From assembly GCF_024753285.1 (NCBI RefSeq), contig NZ_JANUGW010000008.1, forward strand, positions 1-64,000: a DNA stretch of 64,000 nucleotides, read 5' to 3'. Under the pieces are notes generated by a model. That model saw only the letters and a program-made list of their open reading frames with translations. It made no database searches and was not told the DNA's origin. The translations under genes and the position numbers were made by a program. The stretch is from Massilia pinisoli. Lineage in GTDB: Bacteria; Pseudomonadota; Gammaproteobacteria; Burkholderiales; Burkholderiaceae_D. The first letter of the stretch is position 1; every line of letters begins with the position of its first letter. This document shows positions 37,925 to 45,692 of this stretch, one piece after another.

Positions 37925-39145
37925 ATGGCGACACGACTCACTGACCTGGTGGCCCGCTTCGGCGGCCGGCTGGAAGGCGACCCGCATATCGAGGTCACGC
38001 GCATCGCCCCGCTCGACCGCGCGGAGCCCACGGACATCAGCTTCCTCAGCAACAGCCGCCTGCGCGCCCGCGCGGCGCATAGCCAGGCGGCGGCACTGAT
38101 CCTCGCGCCGCAGGACGAGCCCGAGGTGGCCGCCGCGTACGACGGCGCCCGCATCGTCACCCCGAACCCGTACGCGTATTTCGCCCGCACGGCGCAATAC
38201 CTGTGCGCGCCCGCCGCGGCACCCGCGCCGGGCGTGCACCCGTCCGCGGTCGTGCACGCGAGCGCGCGCGTGCACGCGACGGCCCACGTGGGGCCGCACG
38301 TGACGGTGGAGGCGGGCGCCGTCATCGGCCCCGGCGCCGTCATCGATGCGGGCTGCTACGTCGGCCGCGACGCGTCGGTCGGCGAAGGCACGCACTTCTT
38401 CGCCCACGTCACGTTCCACGCGCGCTGCGTCATCGGTGCGCGCTGCATCGTGCATTCCGGTGCCGTGATCGGCGGCGACGGCTTCGGCTTCGCGGTGGAC
38501 GACGGCGTCTACATCAAGATCCCCCAGACGGGGCGCGTCGTGATCGGCGCCGACGTCGACATCGGTACGAACACGGCGATCGACCGCGGGACGCTCGACG
38601 ACACGGTCATCGAGGACGGCGTCAAGCTCGACAACCTGATCCAGATCGGTCACAACTGCCGCATCGGCGCGCACACGGCAATGGCCGGCTGCGTCGGGGT
38701 GGCAGGCAGCGCCAACATCGGCCGCCATTGCACGTTCGGCGGCGCCGCGATGGTCAACGGCCACATCGACATCGCCGACAACGTGCACGTCACGGCCGGC
38801 ACGCTGGTGTCGAACTCGATCGCGGAGCCGGGCCGCTACACGGGTTTTTATCCGATCGCGCCGAACGCCGAATGGGAACGCAGCGCGGCGCTCGTGCGCA
38901 ACCTGTCGACGTTGCGGGAAAGGATCAAGGCGCTCGAGCGGGGGCGTGAAGGCGCTCGGGGGCGCGGAGGCGGCGCGAACCGGGTAGCGTCCGGCACCGG
39001 CATGGCACGGCGCCGGACGAATCTGCATGGAGAGAGGGGAAAACAAGATAGCGGCGCCATTATTGGTGCGCGCCGCAAGGCTTTTCCATCACCGAATAAA
39101 AATACTTCAGTACCGCATCGCGCGTGGCGGCGTCGCTCTTTTTGA
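37925..39145 (+). CDS. lpxD: UDP-3-O-acylglucosamine N-acyltransferase LpxD (stand-alone, extended tail)
   Basis: LpxD adds the second 3-hydroxyacyl chain in lipid A synthesis. The N-terminal uridine-binding domain (to about residue 95) precedes a left-handed beta helix of hexapeptide repeats. The catalytic histidine lies in LIQIGHNCRIGAHT, and GGDGFGFA is a family block. Homologues end soon after the coiled ERIKALER segment (about residue 340). Here the frame runs on to 406 residues through a basic, low-complexity tail that overlaps the next gene by 86 bp, suggesting loss of the original stop. It is not in the usual bamA-skp-lpxD-fabZ-lpxA context, so it may be a second copy. Confidence 0.9.
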   Translation: MATRLTDLVARFGGRLEGDPHIEVTRIAPLDRAEPTDISFLSNSRLRARAAHSQAAALILAPQDEPEVAAAYDGARIVTPNPYAYFARTAQYLCAPAAAPAPGVHPSAVVHASARVHATAHVGPHVTVEAGAVIGPGAVIDAGCYVGRDASVGEGTHFFAHVTFHARCVIGARCIVHSGAVIGGDGFGFAVDDGVYIKIPQTGRVVIGADVDIGTNTAIDRGTLDDTVIEDGVKLDNLIQIGHNCRIGAHTAMAGCVGVAGSANIGRHCTFGGAAMVNGHIDIADNVHVTAGTLVSNSIAEPGRYTGFYPIAPNAEWERSAALVRNLSTLRERIKALERGREGARGRGGGANRVASGTGMARRRTNLHGERGKQDSGAIIGARRKAFPSPNKNTSVPHRAWRRRSF

Positions 39146-39692
39146 ACGTGCCCAGCGCATCGTCCCAACGGTACACGGTGTTGTACTGATAGCAGCCATT
39201 GCCCATGTCCCGCTTGCCTGCATCGTCTCCGGCGAATAGTCCCAGAACGAACGGTGCGCCCTGCTGCGCCGGGAAGACGAGCCGGATATCGGAGAGGTCG
39301 ACACGCAGCGTGGGCCACGTTTCCTGCGCATGGCCCTCGTCCATGAATTCGTAGACCTTCTTCCCGTTGAACACGGGCTTCCAGGCGGTCGGCTGTCCCA
39401 AGACCATCATCTGGCTCAGGTCATATACATTCATTTGCGAATTGATCGGATACGGTACGCCCAATGCGTAATCGCACCAGCCGTCGCCATTGAAATCGGC
39501 CTGGATCTCGGTTGGACGGTCGTCGTTCACATCGACGCCGAGCTTGGGGAGCTTCGCTTTCGGCATTCTGCATTGCGGTGGGTCGGGCCGAAGATCGAGG
39601 CCGGTCTGCGGTGCCGCCTGCACGCATGCCGCCAACGACAGCATCAGGCCGCAGGCGGCGAACGGCGAAATAACGTGTTTTATCGTGGTCAT
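39060..39692 (-). CDS. probable lipoprotein, FG-GAP-like motif, unknown function
   Basis: A 210-residue protein with a signal peptide and a good lipobox (LAAC, Cys about residue 23). DFNGDGWCDYALG resembles one calcium-binding FG-GAP/EF-like repeat (DxNxDGxxD). Codon use and length look real, and the opposite-strand lpxD tail that overlaps its 3' end does not. No family identified; periplasmic location is inferred. Confidence 0.75.
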   Translation of the reverse strand: MTTIKHVISPFAACGLMLSLAACVQAAPQTGLDLRPDPPQCRMPKAKLPKLGVDVNDDRPTEIQADFNGDGWCDYALGVPYPINSQMNVYDLSQMMVLGQPTAWKPVFNGKKVYEFMDEGHAQETWPTLRVDLSDIRLVFPAQQGAPFVLGLFAGDDAGKRDMGNGCYQYNTVYRWDDALGTFKKSDAATRDAVLKYFYSVMEKPCGAHQ

Positions 39693-39720
39693 CCCAGAGT
39701 CAGTATTGTTTCAAATTCGA

Positions 39721-40245
39721 TCATGCCGGGAGCGCGAGCGACTGACCGGACCGGGATGTGCGCAGCAAGACGACAAACATTAACACATGGGTCCACAGAA
39801 GGAAGGGGACGGCGACGGTCGGGATGAACCATGCGGCACCCAGCGACGCGGTGTCGATGCCGACGCCCACCGCGCCCTGGTAGTACGCGAACAGCAGGTC
39901 CGCGCAGCCCCATACGTTGAATATCCAGATCGCCAGGCGCGCGTAGCGGCCCGAACCTGCCAGCAGTGCGATCCACGCCAACGCCATGGCAACGAGGTCG
40001 CCGTACGCGGCAGGTTGCGCGAACGCCGACGGAAGCCCGGGGGCGACGACGCCCGGCACGATGAACGCCAGGCCCACGTACCGGAACAGGTGCACGTAGA
40101 GGAAAGGCCGCGCCGCCGCGGACAGGGACTGCTCGCGGACGCGTGGCCAGACATCGTGAATGAACACTGCGCCCCAGGCGAGCAGTCCGAGGACGACGCT
40201 CGCGACGAACGGCAGTGCCGTTGCAAGGTTGTTGGCGTTTTGCAT
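39721..40245 (-). CDS. multi-pass membrane protein divergent from the HxlR regulator
   Basis: From the ATG at 40245 the protein is 174 residues with five likely helices (for example LPFVASVVLGLLAWGAVFI and VAMALAWIALLAGSG). An in-frame ATG 25 codons upstream would place the start inside the operators and was rejected. The family is unknown. Divergence from an HxlR gene with shared operators suggests it is that regulator's target. Confidence 0.8.
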   Translation of the reverse strand: MQNANNLATALPFVASVVLGLLAWGAVFIHDVWPRVREQSLSAAARPFLYVHLFRYVGLAFIVPGVVAPGLPSAFAQPAAYGDLVAMALAWIALLAGSGRYARLAIWIFNVWGCADLLFAYYQGAVGVGIDTASLGAAWFIPTVAVPFLLWTHVLMFVVLLRTSRSGQSLALPA

Positions 40246-40279
40246 GCTGCTCTCCAGTAGGTTGTCGTACCCATCGATG

Positions 40280-40331
40280 ACTTGCAAATTGCAAGTTTGA
40301 ACTTGCATTATGCAAGTCATTCCGATAAAGT
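40280..40331. promoter_or_regulatory. two tandem perfect operators over the hxlR-type gene promoter
   Basis: ACTTGCA-AAT-TGCAAGT (40280-40296) and ACTTGCA-TTA-TGCAAGT (40301-40317) are two perfect 17-bp palindromes whose centres are 21 bp apart, two helical turns. The second contains the -35 TTGCAT (40303-40308), which with a 17-bp spacer and TAAAGT (40326-40331) forms the promoter of the downstream regulator. Bound protein would block it, consistent with autoregulation. Confidence 0.8.
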
Positions 40332-40359
40332 CAAGGCGATCGTCGTTCGGGAGAATCCG

Positions 40360-40758
40360 TTGTCAAACGCCAAGCAGAACGCCGCCCGCCCGCGAAAGAA
40401 GGCGAGTCCGGCTCAGATGGAGGGTCGTCGTTCCGTGTGTCCGGTCGCGTGCGCGCTGGATCTGTTCGGCGACAAGTGGACGCTGCTCGTCGTCCGCGAC
40501 TTATTGCTCGGTAAGGCGCACTTCAAGGAATTCCTGGCGTCGCCGGAGAAAATCGCGACCAATATCCTGTCCGACCGGCTCGCCAGGCTCGTCGATCACG
40601 GCATCGTCGAACGCTACCCCTCCACCGATATCGCCGGCCGGGAGGCATATCGATTGACCGCGAAGGGGCTGGCGCTGCGTGGCCTCATGGCCCAGATACG
40701 GGCCTGGGGATTGGCGAATATCGAGGGAACGGAAGCGCGGCTGCAGGCGGAAAGCTGA
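40360..40758 (+). CDS. HxlR-family transcriptional regulator
   Basis: A 132-residue winged-helix protein. The HxlR signature is clear: SVCPVACALDLFGDKWTLLV, then HFKEFLASPEKIATNILSDR and the wing segment. The N-terminal cysteine of CPV is the residue that senses electrophiles or thiol stress in several family members. The TTG at 40360 is the best start because GGGAGA sits 5 bases upstream; ATG 40417 would cut off the first helix. It should bind the tandem operators just upstream. Confidence 0.9.
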   Translation: MSNAKQNAARPRKKASPAQMEGRRSVCPVACALDLFGDKWTLLVVRDLLLGKAHFKEFLASPEKIATNILSDRLARLVDHGIVERYPSTDIAGREAYRLTAKGLALRGLMAQIRAWGLANIEGTEARLQAES

Positions 40759-40771
40759 CGGGCAGGCCGGC

Positions 40772-41140
40772 TCAGGTGACGATCGTGCCCTGGTGGTAGA
40801 CCGCTTGCCACTGCCCGCCGCCGCGCCGCCACACGGTCAGCCTGTGCGTGACGCGGTCGGCCTGGCGCAGCGTGTACGTCAGCAGGTAATGGTCGGCACC
40901 GGCGGGGGCGACGTGGAAGTCGTCGGCATCCAGGTCCTCGGGTGCGGGATCGGCCGCGCGTTCGCGCAGCACGGCGAGCACGTGGTCCCTGCTGTAGCGC
41001 CGTCCGGATGCGTCCACTTCCCAGAACGACGGTGCGGCGATCTGCTCGGCGGCGTGGCCCGTGTGGAACAGCGGTTCGAGCGCGCGCAGTTCGGCGAGCA
41101 CGTCCATCAATTCGGGCGGTGTCGACAGGGCGGGTTCCAT
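40772..41140 (-). CDS. NTF2-like protein (DUF4440 type)
   Basis: A 122-residue protein with the cone-shaped NTF2/SnoaL pattern: an N-terminal helix (LMDVLAELRALEPLFHTG), a central FWEVDASGRRYSRDHVL segment and a beta-sheet end with VWRRGGGQWQAVYHQGT. Such proteins may be small enzymes or ligand binders; function is unknown. It ends the long minus-strand operon, 3 bp after the SPOR gene. Confidence 0.82.
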   Translation of the reverse strand: MEPALSTPPELMDVLAELRALEPLFHTGHAAEQIAAPSFWEVDASGRRYSRDHVLAVLRERAADPAPEDLDADDFHVAPAGADHYLLTYTLRQADRVTHRLTVWRRGGGQWQAVYHQGTIVT

Positions 41141-41143
41141 GCG

Positions 41144-41929
41144 TCAGCCGCAGTTCTTGACGTCGGCGCCGTCGTAGCGCTCCGCATAGCCTTCGATGCG
41201 CTTGCGCGTGGCAGCGTCGAGGCCGCGGACGCGGTAGACGTAGTGCGTCGTCTGCGGTCCGCGCGGGGCGATGCGGGCCGTGTGCACGCCTTGCTTGTTC
41301 AGTTGAGCGAGCAGGGCTTCGGCGCCGCTCTCGGTCTTGAACACGCCCAGCGAGATCGCGTATTTGAGCGGGGAATCGCCCTGCATGATGAAGAAATTCG
41401 TCACGCCCAGGGTGCGCAGCTCGGCGGCCTTGCGGTCGGCCGCTTCCTTGCTGCCCTGCGACGGGATGTGCACGAGCCAGCTCGTCACGTCCTGCGCCTG
41501 GACCGCCTCGCGCGACTGGCGGTCGCCGAGGTCGAGCGCGGTCAGGCGTGCCTCGAAGCGGCGCGCGTCGGACGTGGTCAACGGCCCGATTTCCGTGCAG
41601 GCGAACGCGGATGCCGGCGCTGCAGCAGGTTGCGCCGCCGCGGGAGAAGTCGGTGCGCCGGCCGCCGCAGTGCCGGCCACCGGAGTGCCGGCCACCGGAG
41701 CGCCGGCAGCCGGTACGCCAGCCGCATCCCCCCCAGCCGGCGGCGCAGCAGCCTTCGCGGCAGCCTCGGCCTGGTCGCGCGTGAGCAAGGTCATCTTGGC
41801 GGTATTGAATTGGCGCTTCAGGCGCGCCGGTTCGTGTTCGTTGCTCTTGCCCGTGCCGAGCAGGCCCTGGGCAAACGCGAACAGGGCGACGTTCAGGAAC
41901 AGCAGGGACCAGAAGGCGAGTCGTAGCAC
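41144..41929 (-). CDS. SPOR-domain membrane protein
   Basis: A 261-residue protein with an N-terminal membrane helix (MLRLAFWSLLFLNVALFAFA). A Pro/Ala/Gly-rich linker (about residues 58-108) has VAGTP-type repeats, and a C-terminal SPOR domain (about 145-220; WLVHIPSQGSKEAADRKAAE, YAISLGVFKTESGAEALL) binds peptidoglycan. The linker DNA shares an exact 12-mer with the mreC tail. It lies in the birA-coaX operon, 10 bp after coaX, a common betaproteobacterial order. Confidence 0.88.
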   Translation of the reverse strand: MLRLAFWSLLFLNVALFAFAQGLLGTGKSNEHEPARLKRQFNTAKMTLLTRDQAEAAAKAAAPPAGGDAAGVPAAGAPVAGTPVAGTAAAGAPTSPAAAQPAAAPASAFACTEIGPLTTSDARRFEARLTALDLGDRQSREAVQAQDVTSWLVHIPSQGSKEAADRKAAELRTLGVTNFFIMQGDSPLKYAISLGVFKTESGAEALLAQLNKQGVHTARIAPRGPQTTHYVYRVRGLDAATRKRIEGYAERYDGADVKNCG

Positions 41930-41939
41930 GGGCGAGTCC

Positions 41940-42704
41940 TCAAGGGGATGCGGGTTCGGCGGCCAGCAGCGGCGCGACGGCGTGCAGGCCTACCAGGACG
42001 ATATTATCCAGCATCCAGTGCGGAACGGACAGCAGCGGGGCCACGCTGGCCGCCGCGCCACCTGACACGATGCACAGGTCGGCACGCAGCGCGGCGCACG
42101 CCCGTTCGATGGCGCCCGCCTGCGCCGCCAGGCAGCCGGACAGGATGGCGTCGCTCGTGTGGTCGGCGAAGGTGGGCGGCGCGGCATACGCGTCCGCGCC
42201 CGGCGCCACCTGCGGCAGCTGGGCCGTGCCGCGCGCCAGCGCGCCCAGCATCAGGCCCAGGCCCGGCAGGATCATCCCGCCGATGAAGTCGCCGGCCGCG
42301 CTGACGGCGTCCACCGTCGTCGCCGTGCCGCACGTGGCGACGACGAGCGCCTTGCCCGGCGCGAGGCTGCGGGCGCCGAGGGCGGCGGCGAAGCGGTCGC
42401 TGCCCAGTTGCGCGGGATTGCGGTAGCCGTTGCGCAGGCCGTTCAATGCCGCACGCGACGTGAACCAGTGGGGTGCCACCGGCAGCAACGGCGCGAGCAG
42501 GGCGGCCAGCTGCGCCTGCATCGCGTGGCCCGCCACGTTCGACACGACGGCGTACGTGAGCCCGTGACCGGCCCAGGCGGCCTGCAGGCGGTCGAGCTCC
42601 GCGTGCGGCACGGCGCCGTGCGCGGTCCAGTCGCCGGGCGCCGCATCCTGCGCCGCGATGGCCCATTTGATCCTCGTATTGCCTGCGTCGACGAGCAGCA
42701 GCAT
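41940..42704 (-). CDS. coaX: type III pantothenate kinase
   Basis: Phosphorylates pantothenate, the first step of CoA synthesis. The protein has 254 residues of the ASKHA fold: LLVDAGNTRIKWA is the phosphate-binding start, NGYRNPAQLGSDRFAA is the pantothenate site with the catalytic Asp, and ATCGTATTVD is the second nucleotide block. Type III kinases are not inhibited by CoA. It lies 15 bp after birA in the same operon. Confidence 0.96.
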   Translation of the reverse strand: MLLLVDAGNTRIKWAIAAQDAAPGDWTAHGAVPHAELDRLQAAWAGHGLTYAVVSNVAGHAMQAQLAALLAPLLPVAPHWFTSRAALNGLRNGYRNPAQLGSDRFAAALGARSLAPGKALVVATCGTATTVDAVSAAGDFIGGMILPGLGLMLGALARGTAQLPQVAPGADAYAAPPTFADHTSDAILSGCLAAQAGAIERACAALRADLCIVSGGAAASVAPLLSVPHWMLDNIVLVGLHAVAPLLAAEPASP

Positions 42705-42719
42705 GACGTTCTCCTCGCT

Positions 42720-43484
42720 TCAATCCGTGGTGCGCAGCGACACGTCGCCGGCAACGATGGTGATGCGTCCTGCCGCCGTGTCGAGCAGCAGGCGGCCCGT
42801 GTCGTCCACGCCGGCGGCCAGGCCCTCGTGCCGGACCTCGCCCCGGTCGAGCAGGACGACGGGCCGGCCGGCCCACGCGTGCAGCACGTTCCAGCGGGCG
42901 GCGAACGGGACGAAGCCGGCGCGCGCGAACAGCGCCAGCGCGTCGGCCAGGCCGTCGAGCAGCGCGGCCATCAATTCGTCGCGGTCCATGCGCGCGAGCC
43001 AAGGCATCGAGGCGGCGCCGCGGCCGATCCTGTCTTCGAGTGCATCCGGCATCACGAGGTTCACGCCGATGCCGATGATCGTCCACGCGGCGCCGTCCGG
43101 CTGCACATGCGTTTCGACGAGGATGCCGGCCAGCTTGTCGCCATCCTTCAATACGTCGTTGGGCCATTTCAGCTGCACGCTCTGGCCGAGCCGGCCGAGC
43201 GTCTCCGCCAGCGCCACGCCCACCGCGAGCGGCAGGCCGGCCAGCGCGCGCAGGCCGTCGCCGAAGCGCCAGGCGAGCGAGAACGTCAGCGAGTGGCCCG
43301 GCTCGGACAGCCAGCTGCGTCCGGCGCGGCCGCGTCCCGCCGTCTGGTGTTCGGCGATCAGCAGCACGGGCGCCGCCAACTGCGGCGCGCGCGCCAGCAG
43401 GTCGGCGTTCGTCGACCCCGTCACGTCCACGACCTCGACGGCGACGCCCGCGCGCGCGAACGCCATGATGCGTTCCGCGTTCAT
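42720..43484 (-). CDS. birA: biotin-[acetyl-CoA-carboxylase] ligase
   Basis: A 254-residue biotin protein ligase. DVTGSTNADLLARA starts the catalytic domain, AEHQTAGRGRAGRSW is the biotinyl-AMP loop, and KWPNDVLKDGDKLAGILVE is the active-site lysine block. There is no N-terminal helix-turn-helix, so it is not a transcriptional repressor like E. coli BirA. The ATG at 43484 overlaps the SDR stop by 4 bp; the long upstream extension of the frame was rejected. Confidence 0.95.
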   Translation of the reverse strand: MNAERIMAFARAGVAVEVVDVTGSTNADLLARAPQLAAPVLLIAEHQTAGRGRAGRSWLSEPGHSLTFSLAWRFGDGLRALAGLPLAVGVALAETLGRLGQSVQLKWPNDVLKDGDKLAGILVETHVQPDGAAWTIIGIGVNLVMPDALEDRIGRGAASMPWLARMDRDELMAALLDGLADALALFARAGFVPFAARWNVLHAWAGRPVVLLDRGEVRHEGLAAGVDDTGRLLLDTAAGRITIVAGDVSLRTTD

Positions 43485-44275
43485 GCCGCCGCCTTTCCCG
43501 CCTTCGTCGGCGCGCGCGAGAATACCGCGTCGAACACCACGTTGGGCAGCAGGCGGAGGAGCTTCGCCATGATCCCCATCGACCGGGGGATCACGCAGTA
43601 GCTGGTGCCGGCGTCGATGGCGCGGACGGCGGCCGCGGCGAAGCGGGGCGCGGGCATCAGGAAAGGCATGGGAAAGCGGTTCTGGCGGGTCATCGGCGTG
43701 TCGATATAGCCGGGCGCGAGGGTCACGACCCGGATACCGTGGGGTTGCAGTTCGAGGCGCAGCGATTCCGCGTAGGCGTGTACGGCGGCCTTCGACGCGC
43801 AATAGGCGCCCGCGCCTTTCATGCCGCGGATCCCGGCCACGCTGCCGATTGCGACCAGGCGGCGCGGGCCCTCTCCCTGCTTCATCGTCTCGATGAACGG
43901 CGCGAACGTGGCGACAGTCGCCGTCACGTTGACGGCGAAGATGTCGGCGAATTCGGCGAGGTCGCTGGGCCGCTCCGTGAGCGTGCCGGCCGAGACGCCG
44001 GCGCTGGCGATGACGACGTCCGCGCCGCCCGCGCGTGCGATGAAGTCGGCCGCGGCGGCGGCCAGCGCGGCGTGGTCCGTCACGTCGACGGCGTAGATGT
44101 GGTGGTCGGCACTGGCGGGCAGCGTGGCCGCGAGCGCCTGCAGAGCATCCGCGCGGCGGCCCAGCAGGCCGAGGACGGCGCCGCGCGCCGCGTATTCGCG
44201 GGCGAGGGCGGCGCCGATGCCGCTGGATGCGCCGGTGACGAACACGCGCAGCCGGCGGCCCTGCGCGGTGGTCAT
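43481..44275 (-). CDS. short-chain dehydrogenase/reductase
   Basis: A 264-residue SDR. VTGASSGIGAALA is the Rossmann motif, SAGVSAGTL is the NAG-like block, and Ser in IGSVAGIRG plus YCASKAA provide the catalytic Ser-Tyr-Lys. The PGYIDTPMT segment follows. A short hydrophobic C-terminal helix suggests loose membrane association. Substrate unknown. Start (ATG 44275) and stop both overlap neighbours by 4 bp. Confidence 0.93.
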   Translation of the reverse strand: MTTAQGRRLRVFVTGASSGIGAALAREYAARGAVLGLLGRRADALQALAATLPASADHHIYAVDVTDHAALAAAAADFIARAGGADVVIASAGVSAGTLTERPSDLAEFADIFAVNVTATVATFAPFIETMKQGEGPRRLVAIGSVAGIRGMKGAGAYCASKAAVHAYAESLRLELQPHGIRVVTLAPGYIDTPMTRQNRFPMPFLMPAPRFAAAAVRAIDAGTSYCVIPRSMGIMAKLLRLLPNVVFDAVFSRAPTKAGKAAA

Positions 44276-44949
44276 CGCTTGTCCGCTTTCGCTTTCGCGA
44301 CGAGGAAGTCCATCACTTGTAAAGCCTGCTGCTGTTGCTGGGCTTCCGTCGTGCCCTCGGGCGCGCCCGCGCCCGCGTGCGACGGCGAGGTGATGTAGCG
44401 GCCGTCGACGACGACGAGGGGCCAGCGGTCGACGCCGTACGCGTCCATCATCGCACCAGCCCTGCGCAGCCGGGCCTGGATGCCGAACGAGCGGTACGTG
44501 TCGATGAACTTCGCGCGGTCGATACCCATTTGCGCGGCCCAGTCGAACACCTGCTCGTCGCTGGACAGGCGCAGGTGCTCCAGGTGCATGGCGTCGAACA
44601 CCTTCTGGTGGTACTGGTTCAAGAGGCCCATCGCGTCCAGCGTGTAGAACAGGCGCTGTTGCGGCAGCACGCTCGCGCCGCCCTGGATGTGGACGCGCTT
44701 GAACACGATGTCGTCGCCTTGCTTCTTGACCCACGCTTCGAGCGCGGGCTCGAAGGCGTAGCAGTGCGGGCAGTAATAGGCGAAGAACTCGATGACTTCG
44801 ATCCGTTTGCCGGTGTCGGTCGGCTGCTGCGACGGCAGCACGAGGTATTGCGCGCCCTGCTGCGGATCGGCGGCGGACGCGGACACGCCCGCGAGGCCGG
44901 CCGCGAAGCCGAGGAGGGCGGTGCAGAACAGGCGGCGCGGCAGGCGCAT
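44272..44949 (-). CDS. dsbA: thiol:disulfide interchange protein DsbA
   Basis: A 225-residue periplasmic oxidoreductase that puts disulfides into exported proteins. The signal peptide ends at SASA|A (residue about 26), and the active site CPHC is at residues 60-63 in EFFAYYCPHCYAFEP. The DsbA helical insertion follows, and the cis-proline lies in WPLVVVDGRYI, with valine-aspartate context slightly unlike E. coli (VPA). It overlaps the SDR gene by 4 bp. Confidence 0.95.
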   Translation of the reverse strand: MRLPRRLFCTALLGFAAGLAGVSASAADPQQGAQYLVLPSQQPTDTGKRIEVIEFFAYYCPHCYAFEPALEAWVKKQGDDIVFKRVHIQGGASVLPQQRLFYTLDAMGLLNQYHQKVFDAMHLEHLRLSSDEQVFDWAAQMGIDRAKFIDTYRSFGIQARLRRAGAMMDAYGVDRWPLVVVDGRYITSPSHAGAGAPEGTTEAQQQQQALQVMDFLVAKAKADKR

Positions 44950-44962
44950 GGCGGTCTCCGGG

Positions 44963-45664
44963 TCAGCGCTGGTTGCGGACGATGGCGACGTCGACCCCGC
45001 TGTCGAGCAGCTTGGCGCGCGCCTTGTTCATGGCTTCGACCTGGTTGTACGGGCCGATGCGCACGCGGTGCAGCACGCCGCTGTCGCTCGTGCGGTCGCT
45101 GATCGCCGCCTCGAAGCCCAGCAGCGCGAGCTTGGCGCGCGCCGCTTCCGCGTCGGACACGTCGCGGAACGCACCGGCCTGCAGGTAGTACACGTAGTCG
45201 CCCGTGGCAGCGCCTGCGGACGGCGCGGCAGCGGGTGCCGCCGGCGCCGCGGCGGCGACGCGGGTGTCGGGCTTGTGGTCAGCCTTGGCCGGCGCGCCGT
45301 CCTTCATCGCGGCGATGGCCTGGCCCAGCGGGTCGACCTCGGCGGCCGGCTTCGTGTCGGCCGCGGCCGGTGCGCCGTCGGTCCGCGTCGCTGCTTTTTC
45401 CGCGATCTCCTTGTTCGCCTGGCGCGCCGCGTCGCGGTTCGCGTACATCGGCTTGTTCGGATCCTGCGCCTGGCCCGGCGCCGGGTCGGCCGGACGGCCC
45501 GCCTTGACGGTCTTGTCGGTGAACGGCGAGGCGCCCTTCGTGATCGTCAGCGCGACCGCGACCGCGATCCCGAGGCCGAGGATCAGGCCGATGATGAGGC
45601 CGGTGAGCGTGCTGCCGCGCCGGCGCGTGAAAGAACCAATAGAGCGATTACGGAAAGCGGTCAT
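44963..45664 (-). CDS. FtsN-like SPOR-domain protein
   Basis: A 233-residue bitopic protein with a basic cytoplasmic end (FTRRRGSTLTG), a glycine-rich membrane helix (about 19-42) and a Pro/Ala/Lys-rich periplasmic linker. A C-terminal SPOR domain (about 155-230; YVYYLQAGAFRDVSDAEAAR, RVRIGPYNQVEAMNKARAKL) closes it. The layout equals FtsN, and betaproteobacteria commonly have this gene directly after argS, as here (28 bp). A division role is inferred. Confidence 0.88.
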   Translation of the reverse strand: MTAFRNRSIGSFTRRRGSTLTGLIIGLILGLGIAVAVALTITKGASPFTDKTVKAGRPADPAPGQAQDPNKPMYANRDAARQANKEIAEKAATRTDGAPAAADTKPAAEVDPLGQAIAAMKDGAPAKADHKPDTRVAAAAPAAPAAAPSAGAATGDYVYYLQAGAFRDVSDAEAARAKLALLGFEAAISDRTSDSGVLHRVRIGPYNQVEAMNKARAKLLDSGVDVAIVRNQR

Positions 45665-45692
45665 GTAGTGCGCGAGTGTGTTTGTGAAACGC

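Noticed and set aside
43485..43802. 106-codon N-terminal extension of birA as an HTH domain
   Set aside because: It lies antisense-free but out of frame within the SDR gene and is Arg/Pro-rich with no helix-turn-helix.
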